Shown here piece after piece: positions 7,564 to 16,818 of a DNA stretch of 64,000 nucleotides; within the stretch, counting starts at the first letter, position 1, and each line of letters opens with the position of its first letter. Origin of the DNA: Lewinellaceae bacterium. GTDB lineage: Bacteria; Bacteroidota; Bacteroidia; Chitinophagales; Saprospiraceae. The translations under genes and the position numbers were made by a program. The notes under the pieces are model-generated. The model saw nothing but the letters and a program-made list of their open reading frames with translations. It did no database searches and was not told the origin of the DNA. The stretch spans positions 778,568 to 842,567 of the forward strand of contig JACJYP010000001.1 of NCBI GenBank assembly GCA_020636045.1, written 5' to 3'.

Positions 7564-10483
7564 AAACCGGCCGGTATCTGAAGATCGCCAGCAGTAGCAG
7601 CAATACGCCGGCCAACAAAGCCAGCATCCCGGCCAGTTCGGAACAGGCGTGCGACGCACCGCGAAAATACAGATAGCAGCCTTCCGAAATATCCCGAACC
7701 GGATCGGCATTGCCGGTCAGCACGAATCCCGACCAGTAAAACGGTGCAGCCGATTTGCCGCTCTCGAGAAATTCGATCTTGGCGCGTTGCAGCGCGCGGT
7801 CCTTGCGCATGCCTTCGCGGATATGGCGCAAAAAAGACTGGCTCAGTTGATCCGTGGCTTCGTCATCGACCGACCACAGGGTCATGGCGGCACTGGGGCA
7901 TCCGGCATCCAGAAAAGCGCGGGCCAGACTGAGCACCCCTTCTCCGCCCACTATTTTTCCCACACCCGTTTCGCAGGCGCTGAGCACGACGAGGTCGGCC
8001 TGCAGGCGCATCAGGGATATCTGCTGGGCAAAAAGCACGTTCGGCACTTCCTCCACCGGCAACTGGCTGGCCGCAGCGAGCAGTCCCGAGTGCAGGAGTG
8101 TGTCCGCCGTACCGGAAGTGAACGCCAGATAAGAGCGTTCCGGGGTCAGGTTGTCGGCGCGGCCGTGCCCGTAAAAGTGCAGTATGCGGCAACGGGGCGC
8201 CATTTCCAGGAAGCGGTCGCGTGTGGCGACCGTTCCACCTGCGTACTGTCCGTGAAATACCCGGCTCACCGAAGACACACACCCCTGACTGTATTCCACC
8301 CAGGGAAAGGTAAGTGAACGATAGGAGGGCGCCACACCGACATAACCGGCAACAGGTTTGCGCCAGGGCGCCTCCTCATTGCCGCGCAGCAGTACCGTTG
8401 CAGAAGCCGCAAAACGCACAGCCACTTCGCGGAACAGGTACGGCAATTGACGGAAACTGTTCTCTTTGGAGGTGTCTTTGGTTAGCAGCAGATCGAACGG
8501 GAAAGCCCCGAGAATACCGTCGGGTACGACGATCAGTTCTTTCAACGGCAGATCGCCAGCTAACTGGCCCAACAGGGTATCGTAAAGCATGCGCGCTTGC
8601 CAGACAAACTGGTCCCTGTATGTTCGATCGATATTTGCACGGTTTTTGGCGGCGTCTTCATCGCGCACGAAGGCAATAAATGCTTCCAGATCAGCAGCCG
8701 ACAAACTGTTTTGCACAATGCGCACACCCTGCCGCCGGATGCCGATCTGGTACAATGCCCCACTCTCCGGGTTGTAAAAATACTCCACCAGCATGGCACT
8801 GTCGGAGGGAAGGAAATCCTGTATCGCTTTCAGCGTCGCAACCTCGTCCGAGGCATCCGCTGCAGCGGACGGCAGTTTTTTTCTGAGCGCTGCCCACTTT
8901 TCTTCCAGCCTGAATATCTTCTTTTTTTGTGCTTCGATAAGCTCTGGCGGGTCGCCATAAGCCTCCATCTCCACCAGATTGTTTTTTTGCTCTGCCAGTT
9001 CGGTGCGCAAAACGGTTTCTTCATCCAGCGTGGTGGCGTGGTCGCGGGACCGCTGAAGCGCCGCGTCGGCAGCCAGTTTCTGACGCAGGAGCAGCGCCCG
9101 GCTGCGCTCGGAAAACGCTACGATCCTGTCCGGCGACGCCCCGAACCGGCGGTATCGCTCGAACAGGATGGCAAAATACCGTTCGTGAAGCGCGCGGGTA
9201 TATTCCAGCGAATACAGCACCGACGATTCGAAGCCATATGTGGCATTCAGCATATCGGCGCTCTGGAGGGCAAGGGCCGTCGTCGTGTCCGCGTATAGCA
9301 GTAATCCGTCTCCATTTCCCGCGAGGCGACTCTGCTCCCACAGGATATGGCTTTTCAGGTCGAGTGCCTCCAGGATCGTATTTTCCGGGTAAAAAGTGGC
9401 CGGATCGGGATTTTCATAGTCGTTTTCCGGGTAAAAATGCGGGAGCACAAGCGAGAGCGCATCGTTGCACATTTGTAGCAGATGTTTGTTTGCAGGATTG
9501 CGGTCGGCAGCGAGCCGGGCCCTGCGCAGGATCACTTTTGCCAGTTCGCGGTCTACAGGGTATTCATTTTCCCTGTAAAGGGCTTCCGCGATACGGAAAT
9601 GACCGTCTGCGTCATCCAGGCGACCTTCCAATGCCGCTTTTTCGCCCAACACCATATAAGCCTCCGCCATGTCAGGATCGAATTCCAGGCTGTGCCGGGC
9701 CATCTCATCGGCCGCTTCGTATTCGCCCAATGCGAATTTTGATTCGGCCCAGTTAGCGTACAGCAAAGCCCTGACCTCTGCATTATTTCCTTCATTGTCA
9801 GAAGGATGTGAAAACGATGACGCCAGTCCCAGGTTGAATTGTATCCCGGCAGAATCCAGCAAGCCGGCATTCTTGAATGCCGTTCCCATATCTGTATATG
9901 CGTAAGTTACTCCCAGGTAATCCTCTTCGTTCCGGCATGAGTCCAGTGCAGTTTTTAAAAGAAAGATCGCTCTTTCATTGTCACCCAGACGCGTATAGAT
10001 ATTTGCCAACGGCTTGTATAAATGCTGACCTGAAAAACTCGATACCACCGCTACGCTTCCCTGTTCGTGTGCCGCACGGGCTGCTTCAAAATGCTGTAAA
10101 GCATTCCAGTACTCGCCCATCTGATTGTACATGTATCCGAGCCAGAAATGAATGATTCCGGCAACTTTGGGTATATGCGTCTTCGCGTATTCCAGATCGT
10201 GCAGCAACGAGTCGACAGCGCGGTCACTGTCATCGTATCGATTGATTGCATCGGCCATCAGCGTACGCGCTTTTACCCAAATGATCGCGCAGCCCGAATC
10301 CAGGGCAACTGCTGCGACCTGAAAAGCCGTGGTGTCGGCTTTGCCGTACTCCTGCCGGTTTAACTGATCGATGCTTACCTGAAGTTTCTCACGCAGCGAC
10401 TCGCATGCCGTCCCAGACGGCGTTTCAGGCGCCCGGCAGGCTGCCAGAAAGAGTAAAAGCAAATAAAAGGCTACATTTTTCAT
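7562..10483 (-). CDS. CHAT-domain TPR lipoprotein
   Basis: A 973-residue protein. The start at 10483 gives MKNVAFYLLLLFLAAC, a signal peptide with a good lipobox (LAAC, Cys16). Residues about 60-480 are TPR-like helical repeats, followed by a coiled-coil stretch. The C-terminal part is a CHAT (caspase-like, HetF-associated) domain with the catalytic His in HFYGHG near residue 770 and Cys in LSACETG near residue 836, so the protease dyad looks intact. A final hydrophobic helix near residues 945-970 ends in basic residues. Lipidation and the C-terminal anchor together imply the domain works outside the cytoplasm. Possible targets are not identifiable. A second protein of the same plan lies at 36361. 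Confidence 0.85.
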   Translation of the reverse strand: MKNVAFYLLLLFLAACRAPETPSGTACESLREKLQVSIDQLNRQEYGKADTTAFQVAAVALDSGCAIIWVKARTLMADAINRYDDSDRAVDSLLHDLEYAKTHIPKVAGIIHFWLGYMYNQMGEYWNALQHFEAARAAHEQGSVAVVSSFSGQHLYKPLANIYTRLGDNERAIFLLKTALDSCRNEEDYLGVTYAYTDMGTAFKNAGLLDSAGIQFNLGLASSFSHPSDNEGNNAEVRALLYANWAESKFALGEYEAADEMARHSLEFDPDMAEAYMVLGEKAALEGRLDDADGHFRIAEALYRENEYPVDRELAKVILRRARLAADRNPANKHLLQMCNDALSLVLPHFYPENDYENPDPATFYPENTILEALDLKSHILWEQSRLAGNGDGLLLYADTTTALALQSADMLNATYGFESSVLYSLEYTRALHERYFAILFERYRRFGASPDRIVAFSERSRALLLRQKLAADAALQRSRDHATTLDEETVLRTELAEQKNNLVEMEAYGDPPELIEAQKKKIFRLEEKWAALRKKLPSAAADASDEVATLKAIQDFLPSDSAMLVEYFYNPESGALYQIGIRRQGVRIVQNSLSAADLEAFIAFVRDEDAAKNRANIDRTYRDQFVWQARMLYDTLLGQLAGDLPLKELIVVPDGILGAFPFDLLLTKDTSKENSFRQLPYLFREVAVRFAASATVLLRGNEEAPWRKPVAGYVGVAPSYRSLTFPWVEYSQGCVSSVSRVFHGQYAGGTVATRDRFLEMAPRCRILHFYGHGRADNLTPERSYLAFTSGTADTLLHSGLLAAASQLPVEEVPNVLFAQQISLMRLQADLVVLSACETGVGKIVGGEGVLSLARAFLDAGCPSAAMTLWSVDDEATDQLSQSFLRHIREGMRKDRALQRAKIEFLESGKSAAPFYWSGFVLTGNADPVRDISEGCYLYFRGASHACSELAGMLALLAGVLLLLLAIFRYRPV

Positions 10484-10524
10484 TTGTATCGGTTTAAGCA
10501 AAGCTGCCAATAATGCCGCAAAGG

Positions 10525-10552
10525 CCCACACCTTTTTGCAAAAGTGTGGGCT
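10525..10552. other. Hairpin in the 5' leader of the CHAT gene
   Basis: GCCCACAC and GTGTGGGC pair across a 12-base centre that is itself partly self-complementary (CTTTT/AAAAG). It lies 42 bases upstream of the lipoprotein start and could be a leader hairpin or a terminator of upstream transcription. Confidence 0.4.
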
Positions 10553-10605
10553 TCGGGGTGCGGTGGTTTCAGGCAGGGGCGATTAGTTCGCTCGATAAGA
10601 AGTAA

Positions 10606-10730
10606 ACAGTTGGCAGAGGCAGCGAGCAGTCACAGCGAAATTTGAAAAAAACTGGAAATGGAGGCCATTTCTATGCAGTAATTCGTACCAATATTAACAC
10701 TACCACTGCTAACTGCCTCTGCCAAACTGT
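10606..10730. repeat. Imperfect inverted repeat with GTTGGCAGAGGCAG arms
   Basis: Left arm CAGTTGGCAGAGGCAG near 10607. The right arm near 10705-10730, read in reverse, is CAGTTTGGCAGAGGCAG. The centre is about 75 bases. Related GGCAG-rich inverted repeats occur at 22808 and 25271. It resembles a small non-autonomous (MITE- or REP-like) element and carries no gene. Confidence 0.45.
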
Positions 10731-10768
10731 ATACTGGGTTTCAGGGGCCGATGTCCGCTAAGGAACGC

Positions 10769-12781
10769 TTATTTACAATACTTCGTCTTGTTCCATATTT
10801 TGACAAAACGCCGGTGGAATCGTACGATGTCAAGTTGGAGATACACGAACGGGAAATGGTAATCCGCATGCTGACCGCTCAGCTTGTTCCAGCGGTACTT
10901 GTAACCCAGGCCCAGCGTCCACGCAGGCACGTCAATAAAATTTGACAGGTCGACTGATAACGCAAGTTCGTGTTCGAGCCGTTTTCCGAACCCGGAAGGC
11001 AGGGATTCCGGCTGGCCATTGAGTTTGGTCTTGTACACATATCCGGCACTGTAACCGCCCGAAGCACCCGCATAAAACCGCCGATGACCAATTTGGATCG
11101 GATGAAAGTAACGCAGCAACACCGGTGTGAGGTGAATATACCGCGCTTCATACTTTCCACCCGCTATTCCGGGATGCTCGAAAGAGCTGGCTCCCCATCC
11201 CGCTTCAATTTGCCAGAACAGACTCGGCGGTATTATTCCCGGGCTTGACAGGCTTCCTAGTGGCCGGTTGATCAACGGGAAACGGAGGGTCAGGTCGATC
11301 CCTCTGGTGCTGACCAGTGAATCGCTGCCGTATACATTGGTATGTCCTTTTATGCCGAGTACGCACCCGAACGGCACTTTTTTAGGGCGCCGGATGTGTA
11401 CGACGGCGGGGTCCGTCCAGACCCTGTCATCAATCACACCGTTGCTGTTCTTCATCACGATCAGCGCCCGGGCAACGATGGTATCGCCTTCTTTGAGTTT
11501 GATCCCGTCCTGCGTTTTTACGACTACGTCGAAACTCGCCTTCGCAAAGTAACCTGCCGAGTCTGAACTAGATCTGACCAGGTTTACATGGCTGAACACA
11601 AAACGTAGTGTGGAACCACTCCAGCCCAGAACTTTGTAGGAAAACCTGTTTTCACCAGTACCGTTCGCATTGGGAAAATGCCGCGCGTCCGCCGTTACTT
11701 TCGGATTGATCTGTATCCGTGGATCGAAATCGATGCTCACTTCCAGGGTATCGACGCTCGATTCGGTCAGGTTTTCCATATGCACCGTGTACCTGAGTGT
11801 GCGTGCAGGCGCTTCATCATCAGGCGGCAGCTGCTGTGGTTTTACTTCCAGGCTGTTGGGGTCACGTGCTTCATTGATTGTGATCTGGGTACTGTTCAGA
11901 TTGGTTTCTCCAAAAGCATACGGATTTTCCACCAACAGGCCTGAGTCGCCCCCGTATTTCCTGAGGCCCAGAAAGCCGAGAGGTTGAAGTTTGCTGACGG
12001 TCGTTTTATTACTGCTGCTGTTCAGATCGTATAGATCGGCGTCGATCTGCACGACTTGCAGGCTGTCGGCAAGGCTATCCCTTACCTCCAATACTACAAA
12101 TATTGTCTGGCTATCCCCGCGGGGCAATTCGATCACCGGCCATTCGTACACCGTACCGGGCGGATGGGTTGCATCTCCGTAATCGTCGTAAAAAGTTGAA
12201 TCTTCGAATACGGCCGGATTAGGCGGAAATACTGTGCCCCTGAAATCAAAAGCATCTGTTGGATACCTCAACCGTAAATTGCCTTTTTTAGAGTTTGTCA
12301 AATCCGGGTTTTTCAGAACCAATGCAAAAAATATCGAATCGCCTTTTCGGGCAGAGCGCCAGCCAACATGGATAGAATCCACCTGATTATTGCGAAGAAC
12401 AAACGTATCAGGCACACTCGGGGATCCAGGAATCACCGTGGTGCTGCCGATCGTCAGTTCCCTGGCTGCATGCGGCGGGTTTCCCTGCGGGGTGTACTTT
12501 CCTTTGCGGTCTTTCGACGCGACTTTAAGCCCGGTTGAGCCGAAATACTTGTACACGGTATCAAGGCTACTGAACTGTCCATCGCTGAACATCGAAAAGT
12601 GAATCCACCCCGCCTTCAAACTATCCGCGGGGTGCAGAGGCGGCGGCGGTTTTAAGGTATCTTCATAAACCACTGTTTTAAACGGTTCATTGATAGCGTC
12701 AGGCTGAAAAAATTCCAGTTGGGCGTTCAGACAAGTTGCGATACCCAGCAGGATTGCCTGCAGGAGCAGATGCTTCTTCAT
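10769..12781 (-). CDS. Secreted HDPN-domain protein with C-terminal beta-barrel, paralog 1
   Basis: A 670-residue protein of unknown function. The ATG at 12781 gives the signal peptide MKKHLLLQAILLGIATCLNA; an open frame upstream of it only mirrors the end of the neighbouring paralog. The middle (about residues 90-430) is beta-rich and includes ARDPNSLEVKPQQLPP, then a segment of the kind LRYTVHMENLTESS. This is a form of the DUF11-like 'xDPN' repeat common in secreted Bacteroidota proteins. The last about 200 residues alternate as in outer-membrane beta-barrels (GIDLTLRFPL, FYAGASGGYSAGYVY, YKYRW, FPFVYLQLDIVRFHRRF). It is 115 bases downstream of its paralog at 12897 and probably localises to the outer membrane. 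A TTGAC-N16-CGACTATCCA element lies 32 bases upstream. Confidence 0.7.
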   Translation of the reverse strand: MKKHLLLQAILLGIATCLNAQLEFFQPDAINEPFKTVVYEDTLKPPPPLHPADSLKAGWIHFSMFSDGQFSSLDTVYKYFGSTGLKVASKDRKGKYTPQGNPPHAARELTIGSTTVIPGSPSVPDTFVLRNNQVDSIHVGWRSARKGDSIFFALVLKNPDLTNSKKGNLRLRYPTDAFDFRGTVFPPNPAVFEDSTFYDDYGDATHPPGTVYEWPVIELPRGDSQTIFVVLEVRDSLADSLQVVQIDADLYDLNSSSNKTTVSKLQPLGFLGLRKYGGDSGLLVENPYAFGETNLNSTQITINEARDPNSLEVKPQQLPPDDEAPARTLRYTVHMENLTESSVDTLEVSIDFDPRIQINPKVTADARHFPNANGTGENRFSYKVLGWSGSTLRFVFSHVNLVRSSSDSAGYFAKASFDVVVKTQDGIKLKEGDTIVARALIVMKNSNGVIDDRVWTDPAVVHIRRPKKVPFGCVLGIKGHTNVYGSDSLVSTRGIDLTLRFPLINRPLGSLSSPGIIPPSLFWQIEAGWGASSFEHPGIAGGKYEARYIHLTPVLLRYFHPIQIGHRRFYAGASGGYSAGYVYKTKLNGQPESLPSGFGKRLEHELALSVDLSNFIDVPAWTLGLGYKYRWNKLSGQHADYHFPFVYLQLDIVRFHRRFVKIWNKTKYCK

Positions 12782-12813
12782 AGTGAGAGGTATTATTAGA
12801 GAAGGAAAACACC

Positions 12814-12844
12814 TGGATAGTCGGATACCTGCAATTTTTGTCAA
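12814..12844 (-). promoter_or_regulatory. Promoter-like motif TTGAC-N16-CGACTATCCA (copy A)
   Basis: Minus-strand TTGAC, sixteen bases, CGACTATCCA, ending 32 bases before the ATG of paralog 1. The distance is almost the same as for copy B before paralog 2, consistent with a real promoter. Confidence 0.65.
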
Positions 12845-12896
12845 TCGATTCCGTGTATTGCATTCTTCAGTACTGCCGAAGGTTTCGAATAAGCCC

Positions 12897-14948
12897 TTAC
12901 TTACAATACTTCGTCTTGTTCCATACCCTGATAAAACGCCGGTGGAACCGTATGATGTCCAGTTGGAGGTACACGAACGGGAAATGGTAACTGGCATGCT
13001 GACCCGTCAGATCGTTCCAGCGATACTTGTAGCCCACACCCAGCGTCCATGCCGGCACATCGATGCGGTTCGACAGATCGATCGAAAGCGCCAGTTCGTG
13101 CTCCAGCCGGTTGCCGAAGCCCGAAGGCAGGGTCGCGGATTGTCCGTTCACCTTGCCGTCGTACACATACCCGGCGCTGTACCCGGCCGATACGCCCGTA
13201 TAGAAAAAGTGAGATCCAGGGTAGATCGGGTGGTAATAGCGCAGCAGCAGCGGCGTCAGGTGGATGTACTTTGTTTCATACTCGCTGCCGTCAGCGGGCT
13301 GTCCGAAAGAACTGGTCCCCCAGCCCGCCTCCAACTGCCAGAATAACCGCGGCGCCCGCAGACTTGAACTCGACAGGCGTTCAAGATGGCGGTTGACAAG
13401 CGGAAAACGGAAGGTCAGGTCGATCCCCCGCGTACGGATCAGCGAATCACTGCTGAACAGATTGGTATGGGCTTTTATGCCGAGCACGCATCCGAACGGC
13501 ACTTTTGCCGCGCGCCGGATATGCACGTAGGCAGGATCCGTTATGACCCGGTCGTCGACGGCGGCCTGCGAACTCTTCATCACGATCGTTGCCCGGGCAG
13601 CGATGGTATCGCCTTGCTTCAGTTCGATCCCGGCCCTGGTCTTTACTATTATATCAAAACTCGCCCTTGAATAGTATCCCGACGAATCGGAGCCCGTGCG
13701 CACGATGTGTACATTGTTGAAAAAAAGACGTACAGATGAGCCTGCGGTGTTCCAGGTCGTCGAACTGGTGAACCCGTTTTCGCCGCCCGTTGCAGGACCG
13801 GCATTTGGAAAGTTCAGGGATGTGGGCTGCACGGACTTATCGATATCTATCCTCGGGTCAAAATTCAGGATCACCTCCAGGGCACGCGCATTGACGTCGC
13901 TCAGATTCTCCACGTGCACCGTGTATTTGAGCGTATGGGCAGGCGCCGCTTCGGAAGGCGGCAACTGCTGCGGTTCCACTGCCAGGCTGTTCGGATCGCG
14001 CGCCGCATTGACCGCAACGACCGTGCGGTTCGTTTCGAGGAAAGAATACGGATTTTCAACCCTTGGCTCGGGGTCGGATTTGACGACCGCAAATATGACC
14101 GGGTCCGGCTGTGAACCGTCGTCTGTGACCGGGCCCGGCTGTGAATCATCGCCAGGTTGTGAACTGTCGTCAGAACTTATATTCGACAACTGGGCACTGA
14201 TCTGCACCGTTTGCAGGCTGTCGGCCAGCCTGTCCTTCACACGCAATGCCACAAAGATCGTCTGGCTGTCGCGGCGCGGCAATTCTATGACGGGCCATTC
14301 ATTTACCGTACCCGGCACATGCGTTTCATCGCCGTAATCCTGGTAAGAATTCATCTTGCCAAATACATCCGGATTCGGCGGAAACACCGTGTGCACGAAA
14401 TCGAAGGCATCTGTAGGGTATCGCAGCTGCAGGCTTCCGCTCACCGGTATCTCCGGGTTCAGGTTTTTCAGCACGATGGCGAAATAATGCGTATCGCTCA
14501 ATGCGGCAGCGCCCCATTCCGGGTGTATGGAGTCCGCCTGAAATGCGCGCAAAGAGAAAATATCCTGCACGCTGGGGTTGGGCGCGGTGGTTGTAGCGCT
14601 GACCGTCGTCTCCCTGGCCGCGTGCGGCGGATTGCCTTGTTTGGTGTATTTGCCTTTCCGGTCTTTCGAGGCCTGTTTCAGGCCCGTCGATCCGAAGTTT
14701 TTGACTACCGAATCGCGGCTGCTGAACTGACCGTCGATAAACATGGTAAAATGTATCCAGCCCGCTTTCAGGCTGTCTTCGGGAGTCGGGGTCAATGGCT
14801 CCGGATCCTGTAACCCGGGTTCGACGACAATGCGTTTATAAGGGTTGACAAATTCTTCTCCCTCGGGAGGAATAAAAACAGGTTCCTGGGCATACAGAAT
14901 GGTGGCGGCACCCAACAGGATGGCCGGCAAGAGCAGATGCTTCTTCAT
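12897..14948 (-). CDS. Secreted HDPN-domain protein with C-terminal beta-barrel, paralog 2
   Basis: A 683-residue tandem paralog of the preceding protein. The last 40 residues are nearly identical between the two (FPFVYLQLDI, RFHRRF, WNKTKYCK), and the DNA there is also very similar, so the duplication looks recent. The signal peptide MKKHLLLPAILLGAATILYA starts at the ATG at 14948. The body has the AARDPNSLAVEPQQLPP segment. A low-complexity insert of Ser, Asp, Gln, Pro and Gly (residues about 270-300) is absent from paralog 1 and encoded by short direct repeats. The C-terminal 200 residues look like an outer-membrane barrel. The role is unknown; expression with the sigma factor at 5160 is inferred from the shared upstream motif. 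Confidence 0.7.
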   Translation of the reverse strand: MKKHLLLPAILLGAATILYAQEPVFIPPEGEEFVNPYKRIVVEPGLQDPEPLTPTPEDSLKAGWIHFTMFIDGQFSSRDSVVKNFGSTGLKQASKDRKGKYTKQGNPPHAARETTVSATTTAPNPSVQDIFSLRAFQADSIHPEWGAAALSDTHYFAIVLKNLNPEIPVSGSLQLRYPTDAFDFVHTVFPPNPDVFGKMNSYQDYGDETHVPGTVNEWPVIELPRRDSQTIFVALRVKDRLADSLQTVQISAQLSNISSDDSSQPGDDSQPGPVTDDGSQPDPVIFAVVKSDPEPRVENPYSFLETNRTVVAVNAARDPNSLAVEPQQLPPSEAAPAHTLKYTVHVENLSDVNARALEVILNFDPRIDIDKSVQPTSLNFPNAGPATGGENGFTSSTTWNTAGSSVRLFFNNVHIVRTGSDSSGYYSRASFDIIVKTRAGIELKQGDTIAARATIVMKSSQAAVDDRVITDPAYVHIRRAAKVPFGCVLGIKAHTNLFSSDSLIRTRGIDLTFRFPLVNRHLERLSSSSLRAPRLFWQLEAGWGTSSFGQPADGSEYETKYIHLTPLLLRYYHPIYPGSHFFYTGVSAGYSAGYVYDGKVNGQSATLPSGFGNRLEHELALSIDLSNRIDVPAWTLGVGYKYRWNDLTGQHASYHFPFVYLQLDIIRFHRRFIRVWNKTKYCK

Positions 14949-14982
14949 AGTTGCAGGGATATTAACAGAAGTGGAAATCATT

Positions 14983-15013
14983 TGGATAGTCGGGCATATA
15001 CGATTTTTGTCAA
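14983..15013 (-). promoter_or_regulatory. Promoter-like motif TTGAC-N16-CGACTATCCA (copy B)
   Basis: Minus-strand TTGAC, sixteen bases, CGACTATCCA, 34 bases before the ATG of paralog 2. Confidence 0.65.
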
Positions 15014-15087
15014 TCGTAATCCGGTCAGTGTGTGCTCCAAACCTACCAAAAGTTCCGAAAAGTTTCCTTATTTGTGTAAAATGATCA

Positions 15088-15126
15088 TGAAAAATCCCCG
15101 CGAACAGCGCGTTCGCAGGGATTTTG
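15088..15126 (-). terminator. Rho-independent terminator after the DUF1501 gene
   Basis: A stem of AAAATCCC plus GCGAAC pairs with GTTCGC plus GGGATTTT, and on the minus strand it is followed by a T-run. It lies 48 bases beyond the stop of the minus-strand DUF1501 gene. Confidence 0.7.
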
Positions 15127-15173
15127 TATGCCGTTTTGGAAAAAATTCAAAAAATAATCGGGTCGACTGACAT

Positions 15174-16748
15174 TCAGATCACCAGCAATTTCTTTGTTAC
15201 GGTAGCGCCGTCCACCCTGACCTGATAAAAGTAATTTCCCGGCGGCAGGTCGCTGCGGCTGAACTGCACGCGGTGGGTCCCCGCAGGGTATTTGCCTTCC
15301 ACGATGGTCTGCAATACCCTTCCGTTCATGTCGATCAGGTTGATCGTCACCCTGCCGCCATCAGTGGTAAACGTGAAGGTGGTCGACTGGTGGAACGGAT
15401 TGGGATAGTTGGACGCCTCCACCAGCGGCTGCCTGACATTATGCGTCGAGGAAGCCTGGCTTTTGAAAATTGGCAGGATCGGATAACTCTCGTTCAGCAC
15501 ACTCTCGGGGTTAGGGATGCCGAACCAGTCCTGCAGGGCGCTGGCATACACCGACCGGAAATCGTGCTGCATCGGCAGATCGGCCGACGCAAAAGGATCG
15601 TCGGGTATCTGCGGATTGTCGCCGATGATGCCCGGGATCACGTTTTTGCCGAACACGAACAGGGGCGCTGCGGCGCCGTGGTCAGTACCCGTGCTGGCGT
15701 TGGAAGCGATGGTGCGGCCGAATTCCGAAAACGTCATGCCCGCTACGCGCTCGTCGACGCCCAGCAGTTTCAGGTCGTCCTGAAAAGCGCCGATGGCCTC
15801 CGACACCTGGCGCAGCAGGTTGGCATGCGTACCCGTAGCGTTGCCGGCGTCGCCGTCCACTTGCTCGCTGTGCGTATCGAAGCCGTCGAGGCTGACGATA
15901 TAGACCGGCGTTTGCAGCCCTCCGCTGATGAGTTGTGCCACGATACGCAGCTGGTCGGCGAGGTAATTCTGTCCGAGCGGAGGATACTTCACCGACTGGT
16001 TGCTGCCGACATCTGCGGCATCTTTCACGGACTGGTAGTACACCTGCGCCTGCTGCGCCACCAGGCGCACGAATTCGAGTTCATGGCCGTAAGGCGTATC
16101 GGGGGCGGGCTCCACGATGTCGCTGACAAACTGGTAGTACGCCTGCGGGTTGGAGATCGCCATGCCCATCGGCACGGTATTGCCCATCAACGCGAGCGAT
16201 ACCACGGAGCCGATCTGAATGGCCAGGGGGTCGGGGAAGTCGTTATTGGGGTAGCCGTCGGGAAAACTCGGGTGCTGGTACTGGAGGTAGCGCCCGGCCC
16301 AGCCGGTTTCCAGCAGTTCGTCGGCATCCGAAGCCGACATCCAGATATCCGTCGAGCGGAAATGCGAGTAGTCCTGATTGGGATATCCCACGTTCTGCAC
16401 GACCGAAACCAGCCCGTCGTTGTACATGTCGCGGAAATGCGTCATCACCGGGTGCAGGCCGTTGGCAATGGCGCCGTTCAGTTTCAGCACGTTGTTTTCG
16501 GGGATCAGCAGGTTGCTGCGCAGGTTCGACAGGTTGCCGTACTGGTCGAGGGGAATGAAGGTATTGAGCCCGTCGTTGCCGCCGATCAACTGGATCAGTA
16601 CCAGCACGCGGTTGTCGGCATTGCCGCCTTCGGCAAGCGCTTTAAGAAAGGGAAGGCGCGGCATCGGGTTGATGGAAAAGCCCTTGAGCTGGAAGCCCGC
16701 CCATGCAGCAGCCGTGCCGCCGTATTTAAGGAAATGTCTTCTTTTCAT
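15174..16748 (-). CDS. DUF1501 family secreted protein with T9SS sorting domain
   Basis: A 524-residue protein starting at the ATG at 16748, whose MKRRHFLKYGGTAAAW is Tat-signal-like (twin Arg plus hydrophobic stretch). The body carries DUF1501 hallmarks: VLIQLIGGNDGLNTFIPLD near the start, DYSHFRSTDIW in the middle and GTDHGAAAPLFVFGKNV further on, an alkaline-phosphatase-like fold. The last about 80 residues (NYPNPFHQSTTF, DLPPGNYFYQVRVDG, ending KKLLVI) form a type-A C-terminal sorting domain, so the protein should cross the outer membrane through the type IX system. It lies 70 bases downstream of the DUF1800 gene; the pair is conserved in many Bacteroidota and Planctomycetes. The substrate is not established. 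Confidence 0.88.
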   Translation of the reverse strand: MKRRHFLKYGGTAAAWAGFQLKGFSINPMPRLPFLKALAEGGNADNRVLVLIQLIGGNDGLNTFIPLDQYGNLSNLRSNLLIPENNVLKLNGAIANGLHPVMTHFRDMYNDGLVSVVQNVGYPNQDYSHFRSTDIWMSASDADELLETGWAGRYLQYQHPSFPDGYPNNDFPDPLAIQIGSVVSLALMGNTVPMGMAISNPQAYYQFVSDIVEPAPDTPYGHELEFVRLVAQQAQVYYQSVKDAADVGSNQSVKYPPLGQNYLADQLRIVAQLISGGLQTPVYIVSLDGFDTHSEQVDGDAGNATGTHANLLRQVSEAIGAFQDDLKLLGVDERVAGMTFSEFGRTIASNASTGTDHGAAAPLFVFGKNVIPGIIGDNPQIPDDPFASADLPMQHDFRSVYASALQDWFGIPNPESVLNESYPILPIFKSQASSTHNVRQPLVEASNYPNPFHQSTTFTFTTDGGRVTINLIDMNGRVLQTIVEGKYPAGTHRVQFSRSDLPPGNYFYQVRVDGATVTKKLLVI

Positions 16749-16818
16749 TGTTGAATAATGGTCTGTGTCGCCATGACAATTTGACAAAACAAAACGCCCG
16801 TTCCGGGCCGTCGGCACG

